Below, in pieces: positions 44,562 to 53,344 of a DNA stretch of 64,000 bases. Position 1 is the stretch's first letter. The number at the start of each line of letters is the position of its first letter. The translations under genes and the position numbers were made by a program. The notes below the pieces were generated by a model that did not search any database, was not told where the DNA came from, and saw only the letters and a list, made by a program, of their open reading frames with translations. This stretch comes from Flavobacteriaceae bacterium UBA3356 (GTDB lineage: Bacteria > Bacteroidota > Bacteroidia > Flavobacteriales > Flavobacteriaceae): NCBI GenBank assembly GCA_002360635.1, contig DEQW01000003.1:580966-644965 (forward strand). Direction: 5' to 3'.

Positions 44562-46985
44562 TTAAAATTTATAGGTGAAATTAGCATATAATGCCCGTGG
44601 GGTTTGTGGTGTAATGGTAGTCCACCCTTTATAGTATTCTTTATTGAAAACGTTGTTTAGTTTTAACCCGATGCGGTATTTATTAGCCTGATAAAATACA
44701 GATGCATTAGCCACTGTATATTCAGGTAATACAAACTGACCGGCAGGGCCATAGTTAATCGTTACACGTTCACTGGCACCATTAAACCCTGCTCCAATTC
44801 CGAAGCCATCTAAAGCACCTTCTTGAAATTCATAATTTGCCCAAAGGTTATATAACGTTTCAGGGCCAGCCTCTACAGGACGTGTTCCTAATAAAATAGC
44901 GTTGTCATTTTTAACAATTTCACTATCATTATTACTGAAACCAGCTTTAATATTCAACCCGCGAACAGGATTGGCATTTACCTCAATTTCAAAACCTTTG
45001 CTTTCTACTTCCCCACCTTGAATTTTATTAAAAGGTGATGCTGGATCGGTAATTACTTTATCGGTTACATTAATATCATAATAGCTAATCGTAGCATTCA
45101 ATCGATTTTTGAAGAAATTGGTTTTAACACCAACCTCTAACTGATTTGCCTGTTCAGGATCAAAAGACTTTAAGGTTTGGTCACCATCTTGTGGGTCTCC
45201 AACCAAAGCTGGTGCTACGTTTGTAAAGCCATTTTGGTAATTAGCAAATACTGAAATAACATCTTTAATAGGTTGATACAACAATCCAAACTTTGGTGAG
45301 AAGGTGCTTTGATCGTAATCATCATCTGGGTTGTTAAGATCACCTTCATTATCAAAGACATCAAAACGAACGCCAGCCATAGCAGATAGGGTAGGTGTAA
45401 TGTTTAAAACATCCGATACATAAGCACTGTATACGTGTGTTTTCGACTTAATGTTGTTCACAGATTGCGATGCTAAAGCCGCATCAACCCCAGATGTCGT
45501 TAGTGGGAATGAACCTTCTTCAACTTCTTCAGTAAACGGGTTATCGCTGCTGGTCTCACCGTTTGCACGAACATTTCCGTAGAAAGCATAGCCAGTACTA
45601 TTATCTGTTACAGTTGAATTAAAATAATCAATACCTGCTACTACGCGGTTTCTAAGGTTTCCTATTTTGAAATCTCCTACAAAATTTTGCTGAATATCGG
45701 TAGTGTTGGTGCGTGAATTTTGTTTGCTGATTAAACGGCTAAACGTGGTTCCTTCTAATATTCCGTAGTCGAACAAATATGAGTAATACCCATCTGTTGA
45801 CGTGCTACTTTTTGAAAGAATAGTTTGCGATTGCCACGTATCGGACAATTTATAGTCCATTTCTACACGATAGTTAGCTGAAGGGTTTTTCAACGTTAAA
45901 GCGTTGCTTGTAAATGATAACTTATTATTATAGTTAAGTTCGTCTAGGTTTCGAGCTCTTGATGGTGCTGAACGATTTAAAAATAAGAATGTTGGGTTTG
46001 TTTGTTCAGCTTGTGTAATTTCAGCATAGAAAGAGAACGATAAGCGGTTGTTTACTTTATGGGATAGGGAAGGAGCTACAAAAAATGATTTTCTGAAACC
46101 TGCATCTTGAAAACTGTCTTCGGTAGAATATGAAGTGTTTAAACGAAAATAAACATTGTTCTCTTTATCCAACGGCGTATTTAAGTCGGCAGATATCATA
46201 TTTAAACCATACGTTCCCGATGTAAATGAAACTTCCCCACCAAAGCCAACATATGGTTTTTTGGTAACTACATTTATTAATCCACCATATGAAGTTACTG
46301 TACTACCAAACAAAGTAGCTGAAGGGCCTTGTATCACTTCAATACGTTCGATATTGGCAGCGTTGATCGTTCCGTTAGTAATTCCTGGAACACCGTTTAC
46401 TAGTTGTGGCTGTACCGAGAATCCTCTTAGGGAGTAATACCCAGCACCGTCACCGCCACGTCCTGTAGAAGACCATAGTTTTTCAATACCGGTCGCATTT
46501 TTCAGGGCATCTTCAAAATTTGTGGTTATTTGTGATTTTAATAAATCGGTCGTAATCGTACTATACACCTGTGAGTTTTCAAGGTCTTGCAACGGTAATT
46601 TTGAAACATAAGCTGTTTTTTTACGGGAAAATTTATTTCTACGTTCGCCATTAACGATTACTTCTTGTAAAATTTCATTTCCTTCGTACATAGTGATTGA
46701 AGGAAGTTCTTTGGTTTCATTTTGAGTAAGGGTAACAGTTACTTCTTGATTTTTAAACCCTATATAAGAAAAGTAAACTGTGTGAGTTCCTTCAGGAATA
46801 TTATTAATTTTAAAATGGCCATTCGTATCGGTTTGTGCTCCTTTTTGAGAGTTTTTCACAAATACGTTTACACCTAAAAGAGGTATGTTGTTTGCGTCTG
46901 TAACCGTTCCTTCAATATTTGCTGTTTGTGCCGTAGCACCTGTAATAGCTATGAAAAATAAAATTAGTTGGGTGAATTTATACAT
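44562..46985 (-). CDS. TonB-dependent siderophore receptor with carboxypeptidase-like N-domain
   Basis: 807 residues. Signal peptide MYKFTQLILFFIAITGATAQ, then CarboxypepD_reg-like domain (IEGTVTDANNIPLLGVNVFV, about 23-105), a TonB-box region (EILQEVIVNGERRNK), plug (YYSLRGFSVQPQLVNGVPGI, RIEVIQGPSATLFGS) and a 22-strand barrel ending NVFNKEYYKGWTTITPQTPR and ANFTYKF with terminal F. The GVNVF/RGF and IEVIQGPS motifs mark siderophore rather than SusC-type receptors. Imports a ferric siderophore; which one is not evident. First gene of the operon with two small membrane proteins and the PepSY protein. Confidence 0.93.
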   Translation of the reverse strand: MYKFTQLILFFIAITGATAQTANIEGTVTDANNIPLLGVNVFVKNSQKGAQTDTNGHFKINNIPEGTHTVYFSYIGFKNQEVTVTLTQNETKELPSITMYEGNEILQEVIVNGERRNKFSRKKTAYVSKLPLQDLENSQVYSTITTDLLKSQITTNFEDALKNATGIEKLWSSTGRGGDGAGYYSLRGFSVQPQLVNGVPGITNGTINAANIERIEVIQGPSATLFGSTVTSYGGLINVVTKKPYVGFGGEVSFTSGTYGLNMISADLNTPLDKENNVYFRLNTSYSTEDSFQDAGFRKSFFVAPSLSHKVNNRLSFSFYAEITQAEQTNPTFLFLNRSAPSRARNLDELNYNNKLSFTSNALTLKNPSANYRVEMDYKLSDTWQSQTILSKSSTSTDGYYSYLFDYGILEGTTFSRLISKQNSRTNTTDIQQNFVGDFKIGNLRNRVVAGIDYFNSTVTDNSTGYAFYGNVRANGETSSDNPFTEEVEEGSFPLTTSGVDAALASQSVNNIKSKTHVYSAYVSDVLNITPTLSAMAGVRFDVFDNEGDLNNPDDDYDQSTFSPKFGLLYQPIKDVISVFANYQNGFTNVAPALVGDPQDGDQTLKSFDPEQANQLEVGVKTNFFKNRLNATISYYDINVTDKVITDPASPFNKIQGGEVESKGFEIEVNANPVRGLNIKAGFSNNDSEIVKNDNAILLGTRPVEAGPETLYNLWANYEFQEGALDGFGIGAGFNGASERVTINYGPAGQFVLPEYTVANASVFYQANKYRIGLKLNNVFNKEYYKGWTTITPQTPRALYANFTYKF

Positions 46986-47026
46986 TTATTCTTATTTAGA
47001 CTTGATATAAATAATTAATTTTAATG

Positions 47027-47056
47027 CAAAACTAATAACCCTTTTTCTTTCTTCAA
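47027..47056 (-). promoter_or_regulatory. Promoter of the siderophore receptor operon
   Basis: Minus strand TTG (47056-47054), 19-base spacer, TAGTTTTG (47034-47027) followed by CA: both Bacteroidota promoter elements. Receptor start is at 46985. No clear Fur box can be named by eye. Confidence 0.7.
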
Positions 47057-47196
47057 AGTTTATTTAGATTAATTTTAAATAGGGCAATTCAATTAAGTTG
47101 TAGGTCGCTTTATATTAAGTGCTTATGTTTAAAAAAAAATTAGTGTCGATTGGCTTCTAAAAAAGACGATACGTTCTATTACCAGAATATAAAACG

Positions 47197-47204
47197 TACC
47201 TTTG
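47197..47204 (+). promoter_or_regulatory. -7 box upstream of the DEAD-box helicase gene
   Basis: TACCTTTG followed by CA fits TAnnTTTG, 20 bases before the ATG. No TTG at proper spacing. Confidence 0.48.
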
Positions 47205-47224
47205 CAATCTAAAAAGCAGGCTAT

Positions 47225-48343
47225 ATGGCAACATTTCAACAAGTAGGAATTCAAAAAGAATATATAAAAGCATTAAAAGAGTTGAATATTACAACTCCTA
47301 CCGAAATTCAAGAAGCTGTCATTCCACTTTTGTTAAAATCGAAGACCGATTTAGTTGGTTTAGCACAGACAGGTACTGGTAAAACCGCAGCGTATGGCTT
47401 ACCATTATTACAAAATATCGATGCATCTAACGCTGTTGTGCAAGGCTTGATTTTAGCACCAACTCGTGAATTGGTACAACAAATCCAGAAACAGCTTTTT
47501 AAGTTTACCAAATATGCTCCCGAAATGATTTTTGCTGAAGGGGTGTACGGTGGTGAAAAAATTGATATCCAAATAAAAAGGTTAAAACGTCCAACACACA
47601 TCATCGTCGCTACTCCTGGACGGTTAATGGATTTAATGAAACGAGGTGAAATTAGCTTACATACCATCAAAACTTTGGTTTTAGATGAAGCTGATGAAAT
47701 GCTGAGCATGGGTTTTAAACAAGACCTTAATAAAATATTAGAGCAAGCAAACAAGCAACGCAATACGTGGTTATTTTCGGCTACCATGCCCGATGATATT
47801 AAAAAGATCATTAAAACGTATATGAGTGCCGATGCTGAAAAAATTGAGGTGAATAAAAACTCGTTGGTAAATGCTAATATTTCACACTACTACATAAAAA
47901 CGGCTTTAAAGGATAAAGTTGAAACGTTAATTAGGTTAATGGATACGTTGAAAGATGAGCGTGGTATTATCTTTTGCCGTACCAAAGCTGGCACTCAAAA
48001 CCTTACTAAAATTTTAAAAAAAGATGGTTTTTCAGTAGAAGCACTAGAAGGCGATATGCAACAAAAAGAACGTGATAAAGTAATGCGTGCTTTTAAGAAA
48101 GAAGCAGTACAAATCCTTGTTTCTACTGATGTTTCCGCGAGAGGAATTGATGTAAACAATCTCGGTTTTGTAATTCATTACCAGTTGCCTGATCAACAGG
48201 AGTATTATACACACCGAAGCGGGCGTACGGCTAGAGCGGGCAAAACAGGCTCTTCTATTGCGTTGATTTTACCAAGTGAATTGCAAGATATTCACCAGTT
48301 GCAAAAAGCGCTCGATATTAAATTTAAAGAATCAATTTTATAA
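47225..48343 (+). CDS. DEAD-box RNA helicase (RhlE-like)
   Basis: 372 residues. Full DEAD-box set: Q motif region (ELNITTPTEIQEAVIP), I AQTGTGKTAAYG, Ia LAPTRELVQQ, Ib TPGRLMDLM, II VLDEADEM (DEAD), III FSATMP, IV GIIFCRTKAG, V LVSTDVSARGIDVNNL, VI YTHRSGRTARAGK. The protein ends soon after motif VI, lacking the basic C-terminal tail of most RhlE/DeaD proteins. Remodels structured RNA, often in ribosome assembly or cold. A DUF1456 gene follows after 7 bases. Confidence 0.95.
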   Translation: MATFQQVGIQKEYIKALKELNITTPTEIQEAVIPLLLKSKTDLVGLAQTGTGKTAAYGLPLLQNIDASNAVVQGLILAPTRELVQQIQKQLFKFTKYAPEMIFAEGVYGGEKIDIQIKRLKRPTHIIVATPGRLMDLMKRGEISLHTIKTLVLDEADEMLSMGFKQDLNKILEQANKQRNTWLFSATMPDDIKKIIKTYMSADAEKIEVNKNSLVNANISHYYIKTALKDKVETLIRLMDTLKDERGIIFCRTKAGTQNLTKILKKDGFSVEALEGDMQQKERDKVMRAFKKEAVQILVSTDVSARGIDVNNLGFVIHYQLPDQQEYYTHRSGRTARAGKTGSSIALILPSELQDIHQLQKALDIKFKESIL

Positions 48344-48350
48344 TAAAACT

Positions 48351-48605
48351 ATGGCATTAACTAACAACGACATTATGAAAAAACTTCGCGTAGCCCATAA
48401 GTTACGTGATGACGATATTGTAAAAATCTGTGCTCTTGTTGACTTTAAGGTTTCAAAAAGTGAAATGGGTGCTATTTTCCGGAAGGAAGACCACCCAAAG
48501 TATATGGAATGTGGCGATCAATTTCTTCGTAATTTTTTAAACGGATTAGTTGTGCATCTACGTGGACCGATGCCTCCGAAGAAAAAGAAAGAGCCTTCAA
48601 AATAA
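48351..48605 (+). CDS. DUF1456 protein, single-domain form
   Basis: 84 residues from ATG 48351; the longer open frame starts within the helicase gene and is not needed. The domain shows ALTNNDIMKKLRVAHKLRDD, FKVSKSEMGAIFRKEDHPKY and FLRNFLNGLVVHLRG. E. coli YehS has two such domains (about 156 residues), this has one plus a basic tail PPKKKKEPSK. Function unknown; association with a DEAD-box RNA helicase suggests RNA work, which is inference. Confidence 0.88.
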   Translation: MALTNNDIMKKLRVAHKLRDDDIVKICALVDFKVSKSEMGAIFRKEDHPKYMECGDQFLRNFLNGLVVHLRGPMPPKKKKEPSK

Positions 48606-48619
48606 ACTAAAGTTTTGGT

Positions 48620-49216
48620 ATGGAATGCGAAACGTTTCAATCATACATAATGAATAGGGGTGGGGTAACCCAGTCGCAATTCAATGAATTGACTCCTTTT
48701 TTACGTTCTGAAGCTTTTTCAAAAGGCGAAGTACTGCTTCAACAAGGGGAAACCTGTAAAGCTTCTATGTTTGTTGAAAAAGGGCTGCTTCGTGCTTATA
48801 CTTTGGATGAAAGCGGCAAAGAACACATTGTACAATTTGCTCCAGAAAATTGGTTTATAGGTGATAGAGGTAGTATTTACTTTAACGACCCTTCGTATTT
48901 TAGTATTGATGTAATTGAAGACGCCGAAATAGTTTTTATAACAGATGAATTTATTGAAAAGGCCTCAGAATTAAGTGCTTCTTTCAGAAAATTCAATAAA
49001 AAGTTACTTCATAATCATATTCAACATCTTCAAAAACGAATTGATTTGCTGTTAGGCGCTTCCGCAGAAAAAAGATATTTAAACTTTATTGAATTATACC
49101 CTGATTTACTATTGCGCGTACCACAATGGATGATAGCTTCATACTTAGGCATCACTCCTGAAAGTCTAAGCCGAGTGAGAAAATCGTTGGCTGATAAAAA
49201 TTTTAAGCCGCATTAA
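48620..49216 (+). CDS. Crp/Fnr-family transcription regulator
   Basis: 198 residues. N-terminal cyclic-nucleotide-binding fold (GEVLLQQGETCKASMFVEKG, LRAYTLDESGKEHIVQFAPE, WFIGDRGSIY) and C-terminal helix-turn-helix (VPQWMIASYLGITPESLSRV). The residues that hold cAMP in Crp are not obvious, and there is no Fnr-type Cys cluster, so the effector is unknown. Ends facing the TMEM175 gene with a 4-base overlap. Confidence 0.88.
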   Translation: MECETFQSYIMNRGGVTQSQFNELTPFLRSEAFSKGEVLLQQGETCKASMFVEKGLLRAYTLDESGKEHIVQFAPENWFIGDRGSIYFNDPSYFSIDVIEDAEIVFITDEFIEKASELSASFRKFNKKLLHNHIQHLQKRIDLLLGASAEKRYLNFIELYPDLLLRVPQWMIASYLGITPESLSRVRKSLADKNFKPH

Positions 49217-49788
49217 TTGGATAGTACTTTTTCTATTCGCTTATCAGGTATTGCCCAAAGTATGGCAACCAAAATAAAACAACCTATCGCTATCCATGTA
49301 TTTACAAAAGATAATGGGATAGCTGCCACATAAATAAGTATCGAAATATTCTCTTTGCTACCTTTTTTGGTCAACTTTTTAAGTACAAAATTTTCATCGT
49401 GATGTTTAATTAAGGCAGATTCTAATATTCGGTAAGCAACAGCGCTCATTAATAAAACAGTACCATATAAAGCAATAGGTAACGGTTGTGTGTGGTTTTC
49501 ACCTAGCCAACTTGTTGCAAAAGGGATTAGCGATAACCAAAAAAGTAGATGCAGATTAGCCCATAAAATACCACCATTAACTTTTTCGGTCACTTGTATT
49601 AAATGGTGGTGGTTATTCCAGTAAATACCAATGTAAATAAAACTTAAAACATAGCTTACAAAAACGGGAAGTACTTTTAACAAGCCTTCAATACTGGTGT
49701 CTTCTGGGGCTTGCATTTCTAATACCATAATGGTAATTACAATAGCCAATACGCCATCGCTAAAAGCTTCTAATCGTCCAGTTTTCAT
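49213..49788 (-). CDS. TMEM175/DUF1211-family membrane channel
   Basis: 191 residues from ATG 49788. First helix begins MKTGRLEAFSDGVLAIVITI: the RxxxFSDGVxxI motif that lines the pore of the TMEM175 potassium channels. Six hydrophobic helices in total. Bacterial members form tetrameric K+ channels. Start is 1 base after the pirin stop at 49790, so it is the last gene of the operon beginning at 52814. Confidence 0.9.
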   Translation of the reverse strand: MKTGRLEAFSDGVLAIVITIMVLEMQAPEDTSIEGLLKVLPVFVSYVLSFIYIGIYWNNHHHLIQVTEKVNGGILWANLHLLFWLSLIPFATSWLGENHTQPLPIALYGTVLLMSAVAYRILESALIKHHDENFVLKKLTKKGSKENISILIYVAAIPLSFVNTWIAIGCFILVAILWAIPDKRIEKVLSN

Positions 49789-49789
49789 G

Positions 49790-50674
49790 CTAGAAATTTT
49801 TTGGTTGTTCGGGTAAAGGTACAAAATCAGTTTCGCCTGGTACTTTCGGAAAACGTTGTGCTTTCCAATCGTCTCTTGCTTTTTGTATTGTTTCTTTTTC
49901 CGAGGCTACAAAGTTCCAGTGTATATGTCGTTCTTCAGGAAAAGGATCACCTCCAAAAATATATACGGTAGAATTTTCAGCCATTTCAAACTCACATAAG
50001 GTACTGTCCTTTGCAACCATGATTTGTTTGGGTTCGTATGTATTTCCTTCGCTGTAAACGGTACCTTCAAGAATGTATAAGCCGCTTTCACCAAATAAAT
50101 CATTTCCTAGTGAAACTTTCTGTCGGGAGGTATTTTTCAACTCAATAAAATATAGATTACTGTGTACAGGCACGGGCGATTTTTTCCCCAGTACTTCTCC
50201 GGCTATCAGTTTAATGGTTACACTATTTTCAATCCATTCAGGAATATCCTCTTTATTAATATGATGAAACGAAGGAGCCATCGCTTCTAAATGTTTAGGA
50301 AGAGCTACCCAAATTTGCAATCCGTGTAATGTCTTTTCAGTATTCCGAAGATAATCGGGTGTTCGTTCAGAATGTACAACTCCTTTTCCGGCAGTCATCC
50401 AATTGACAGCTCCGGGTTTAATTTCTACTTCAGTTCCTAAACTATCACGGTGTATAATAGCACCTTCAAATAAATACGTTAAGGTAGAAAGTCCAATATG
50501 CGGATGCGGTGGCACATCAAGGTTTTGTTGTTTGTCCATTGTTACGGGTCCCATATGATCTATAAAAGCAAAAGGACCCACCATGCGTTTACTTCGAAAA
50601 GGAAGTAACCTGCCCACCATAAAATTACCAATGTTGGCAGCGCGTTCCGGAATAATAGTTTTTATGTTTGACAT
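49790..50674 (-). CDS. Pirin-family cupin protein 1
   Basis: 294 residues. Bicupin with the metal site HPHIGLSTLTYLFEGAIIHRD and the VHSERTPDY His of the pirin N-domain, then a pirin C-domain with GLYILEGTVYSEG. Pirins bind Fe and some act as quercetinases; many have no known substrate. Three bases after the DUF5996 gene. A second pirin gene lies in the same operon and is of the HPHRGFE type, so these are distinct paralogues. Confidence 0.92.
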   Translation of the reverse strand: MSNIKTIIPERAANIGNFMVGRLLPFRSKRMVGPFAFIDHMGPVTMDKQQNLDVPPHPHIGLSTLTYLFEGAIIHRDSLGTEVEIKPGAVNWMTAGKGVVHSERTPDYLRNTEKTLHGLQIWVALPKHLEAMAPSFHHINKEDIPEWIENSVTIKLIAGEVLGKKSPVPVHSNLYFIELKNTSRQKVSLGNDLFGESGLYILEGTVYSEGNTYEPKQIMVAKDSTLCEFEMAENSTVYIFGGDPFPEERHIHWNFVASEKETIQKARDDWKAQRFPKVPGETDFVPLPEQPKNF

Positions 50675-50677
50675 GAT

Positions 50678-51607
50678 TTATACGTTTTCTAAAGAAGGAA
50701 CTTCTAGTTCGTCAATATCCCAGTTTGCCAAACTAGCTCCCGCACGATAAGCAGACTCCATAAATGCCAATAACGTTTCTCTAGGGTTTTCTTTGGTAAG
50801 AAGGTCGTTGTATTTTAAAATAGCCATCGGACTTCCGTTGGCATCCATCCAGAAGGCATTATCCGGTTGTAATGGTTTTTCACCCAATCCTTTTGGGGCA
50901 GGGTAGGTATACGAATAAAAGGCAGGTTCTTTCATATTATCATCTCCCGCCCAAAATCCGAAACTGATACATTCGTGGGTATACGCATCTTTATCCGATA
51001 TTCTTGCTTCTTTAGGCATGGGTGGCGCTTTTTTACCTGAAAAGCGTGTAACTGCTATATCCATAGAGTGCCAATAGACGTGAACCGGACAGGTTTTTCC
51101 GTAAAAGCGACCACTAAATTCTTTGAAAACACCATCTACCCATTGAAAGGTTTTCCACAACTTGGTAATATACTCTTGGTTGTAATGATGGTAGGTTGTT
51201 ATTTCAGAAAAAGATTCTTCAATACCCAAGTCGTAAGGTTTTTCTACCATGTTTACTGAAATAGTAAAGTCGGAAAGAATTCCTCGCAGTTTTTTATAAA
51301 AGTCAGCTACGGTTAAACCTTCATGAAGATCAAATTGCGCCGATTCTCCCTTGCTTGTATCTACTTCCAAACTATGAGAAAGGATATTTAAAGTAATGGT
51401 AAATGTGTTTTCACCGGAATTATAGAAAACAGGCCCGGTTGTAAACCCTTTGGTGTCTACATATTCGGTTATGTACCACCAATGATTTTTTCTATGGGAT
51501 AACGATAACCGTATTTTTCCTATTATTTGAAGAAATAAATGAAGGGTTAGTTTGCTCTTTTCATTTCCAGTGTATGGAAGTTGTTGTAAACGGGTTCCTG
51601 TTTTCAT
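50678..51607 (-). CDS. DUF5996-family protein
   Basis: 309 residues, cytosolic. Visible: LHLFLQIIGKIRLSLSHRKN, HHYNQEYITKLWKTFQWVDG, CPVHVYWHSMDIAVTRFSG, AYTHECISFGFWAGDDNMK and FYSYTYPAPKG. These are the conserved blocks of DUF5996, rich in His, Trp and Tyr, of unknown function. It stands between two pirin genes, which suggests a shared pathway acting on a small aromatic or a metal-bound ligand; this is inference. Confidence 0.85.
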   Translation of the reverse strand: MKTGTRLQQLPYTGNEKSKLTLHLFLQIIGKIRLSLSHRKNHWWYITEYVDTKGFTTGPVFYNSGENTFTITLNILSHSLEVDTSKGESAQFDLHEGLTVADFYKKLRGILSDFTISVNMVEKPYDLGIEESFSEITTYHHYNQEYITKLWKTFQWVDGVFKEFSGRFYGKTCPVHVYWHSMDIAVTRFSGKKAPPMPKEARISDKDAYTHECISFGFWAGDDNMKEPAFYSYTYPAPKGLGEKPLQPDNAFWMDANGSPMAILKYNDLLTKENPRETLLAFMESAYRAGASLANWDIDELEVPSLENV

Positions 51608-51642
51608 ATTATTGCTTTTTTAAAGTTACTGAATTCTTTTTA

Positions 51643-52518
51643 CTATTCTAAATACCCAAATTTGCCCATATTAAAATCATTTATTGCCTGCGTCAATTCT
51701 TCTCTGGTGTTCATTACAAACGGACCTTGGGCAGCGATGGGTTCGTTAATGGGTTCGCCACTTAAAACTAAAACCACAGCATCTTCCGAAGCTTTTACTG
51801 TAAAAGTTTCCCCTTCGTTTTCAAACAATACAAAATGATCGGTCGGTACCGTTTCTGTTTCATTTACAGTTATGCTACCTTCAATAACCAATAGACAGGT
51901 GTTGTAGTTTTCAGGAAAAGAAAAGTCAGCAGTTCCGCCTTTATTCAATCGTGCATTCATCATATGTACAGGGGTGAAGGTATCGGCCGTACCATTTGTA
52001 TCTTTATAAGCACCTGCAATTACCTCAACTTTCCCTGCATTATTAGGTAACTCAAGGCTATTGATTTCTTCAGCAGAAAGCGCTTGGTATTTGGGTTGCG
52101 ACATTTTATCCTTTGCGGGAAGATTTACCCACAATTGCACCATCTGAAAGTCACCACCGGCTTTACTGAATTCTTCTTCGTGATATTCTTTATGTAACAC
52201 ACCAGAGGCTGCCGTCATCCATTGCACACCGCCTTCTTGAATTACACCGCCACCACCGCTACTATCGTGATGGGCAACTTTACCTTTATACGCAATTGTT
52301 ACCGTTTCAAATCCACGATGCGGATGCACGCCCACACCTCTTGGGGTATCAGTGGGAGGGAAGTAAAACTTTGAGTTGTAATCCAGCATGATAAACGGAC
52401 TCATACGTTCCATGTCCAATCTAAATCCGCTGGGGATAAAGTTATGTACTCGAAAACCATCACCGACAAAATGCGGGGCTCTGGGTTCTGCTACTAATTC
52501 TATATTTTTTGTGCTCAT
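51643..52518 (-). CDS. Pirin-family cupin protein 2
   Basis: 291 residues. N-domain metal site HPHRGFETVTIAYKGKVAHHD followed by GGGGVIQEGGVQWMTAASGV and HKEYHEEEFSK; C-domain with LLVIEGSITVNETETVP and LVLSGEPINEPIAAQGPFVM. The full set of pirin His/Glu ligands is visible. Two bases downstream of the GNAT gene; 35 upstream of DUF5996. Confidence 0.92.
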   Translation of the reverse strand: MSTKNIELVAEPRAPHFVGDGFRVHNFIPSGFRLDMERMSPFIMLDYNSKFYFPPTDTPRGVGVHPHRGFETVTIAYKGKVAHHDSSGGGGVIQEGGVQWMTAASGVLHKEYHEEEFSKAGGDFQMVQLWVNLPAKDKMSQPKYQALSAEEINSLELPNNAGKVEVIAGAYKDTNGTADTFTPVHMMNARLNKGGTADFSFPENYNTCLLVIEGSITVNETETVPTDHFVLFENEGETFTVKASEDAVVLVLSGEPINEPIAAQGPFVMNTREELTQAINDFNMGKFGYLE

Positions 52519-52520
52519 AG

Positions 52521-52814
52521 CTATTCGGTTTTATTGTGAAATATTGAATTTTCTTGATATTCAGGATGTCTGTCTATGTAACTTTTAATAAAAGGACAAT
52601 ATGGTTTCACTCTCAGGTCGTGTTCAGCAGCATAGTCTAATATGCCTTTTGCAATAAAAGAACCAATGCCTTTTCCGGAAAGTTCTTTCGGAACTTCAGT
52701 ATGCGTAAAGGCAATATTGTCTTTATTTAGCTTGAAATCTGCAAAGGCCACTAAGCCTTCTATGTGAACTTCAAAACGGTTCTTTTTTTCGTTCTTAATT
52801 AATTGATAGTCCAT
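52521..52814 (-). CDS. Short GNAT-family acetyltransferase (YjdJ/GCN5-related)
   Basis: 97 residues. Acetyl-CoA loop PKELSGKGIGSFIAKGILDY and the C-terminal VKPYCPFIKSYIDRHPEYQE typical of the very short GNAT_2 (DUF2249-like) group. N-terminus MDYQLIKNEKKNRFEVHIEG. First gene of the operon leading to pirin 2. Acceptor unknown. Confidence 0.88.
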   Translation of the reverse strand: MDYQLIKNEKKNRFEVHIEGLVAFADFKLNKDNIAFTHTEVPKELSGKGIGSFIAKGILDYAAEHDLRVKPYCPFIKSYIDRHPEYQENSIFHNKTE

Positions 52815-52907
52815 AGTTTATTTATTTGTATCAAAGATAAAGTAGGTTTTTAATTTGTGCATTGATGTATGATAAGAAGTAATTTTTGTAGATTTTTCAG
52901 AAATAAG

Positions 52908-52942
52908 TTGTGAGATATTTTTATTCATCGTAATATTGCAAT
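52908..52942 (+). promoter_or_regulatory. Promoter and candidate ArsR operator of the arsenic operon
   Basis: TTG (52908-52910), 20-base spacer, TAATATTG (52931-52938) make a near-consensus promoter. An imperfect inverted repeat ATCGTA-ATAT-TGCAAT (52927-52942) covers the -7 box. The same layout, perfect, recurs at 53313-53328, so both are good candidates for ArsR binding. Confidence 0.6.
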
Positions 52943-52957
52943 GTAACAATTAACATA

Positions 52958-53293
52958 ATGGGAATTACCAAATCTGAAATATTTACAGTACAACAAAATC
53001 AACTGGCACAGTTTGCGAAAGCATTTTCACATCCTGCTAGAGTTGCTATTTTACAGTACTTATTTAAAACGGAAAGTTGTGTGTGTGGAAGCCTTGTAGA
53101 CGAAATAGGGTTGGCGCAAGCAACTATTTCGCAGCATTTAAAGGAATTAAAAAACTTGGGGCTTATACAAGGAACTGTAGAAGGCACCAGCGTTTGTTAC
53201 TGTATCAATACAACTGTTTGGGACGAAATGAAAGCGGTTTTAACTTCTTTTTTAAACCAAGATACAGATGTAGCTAACGATACTTGTTGCTAA
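52958..53293 (+). CDS. arsR: ArsR-family metalloregulator
   Basis: 111 residues. Winged helix with FSHPARVAILQYLFKTESCVCGSLVDEIGLAQATISQHLK; the CVCG pair at the start of the recognition region corresponds to the ELCVCDL arsenite site of ArsR repressors. Represses its own operon until As(III) binds to the Cys. An extra NDTCC at the C-terminus may add a thiol ligand. First gene of the arsenic operon; operator overlaps its promoter. Confidence 0.93.
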   Translation: MGITKSEIFTVQQNQLAQFAKAFSHPARVAILQYLFKTESCVCGSLVDEIGLAQATISQHLKELKNLGLIQGTVEGTSVCYCINTTVWDEMKAVLTSFLNQDTDVANDTCC

Positions 53294-53312
53294 AAAAAAT
53301 TTACATGAATCA

Positions 53313-53328
53313 ATCGTATTATTACGAT
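53313..53328 (+). promoter_or_regulatory. Second candidate ArsR operator, upstream of DUF6428
   Basis: Perfect inverted repeat ATCGTA-TTAT-TACGAT in the 51-base gap between arsR and the next gene, 17 bases before its ATG. Same arm length and spacing as at 52927-52942. It suggests a second, internally regulated transcript. Confidence 0.6.
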
Positions 53329-53344
53329 AATAAAATTATATACT

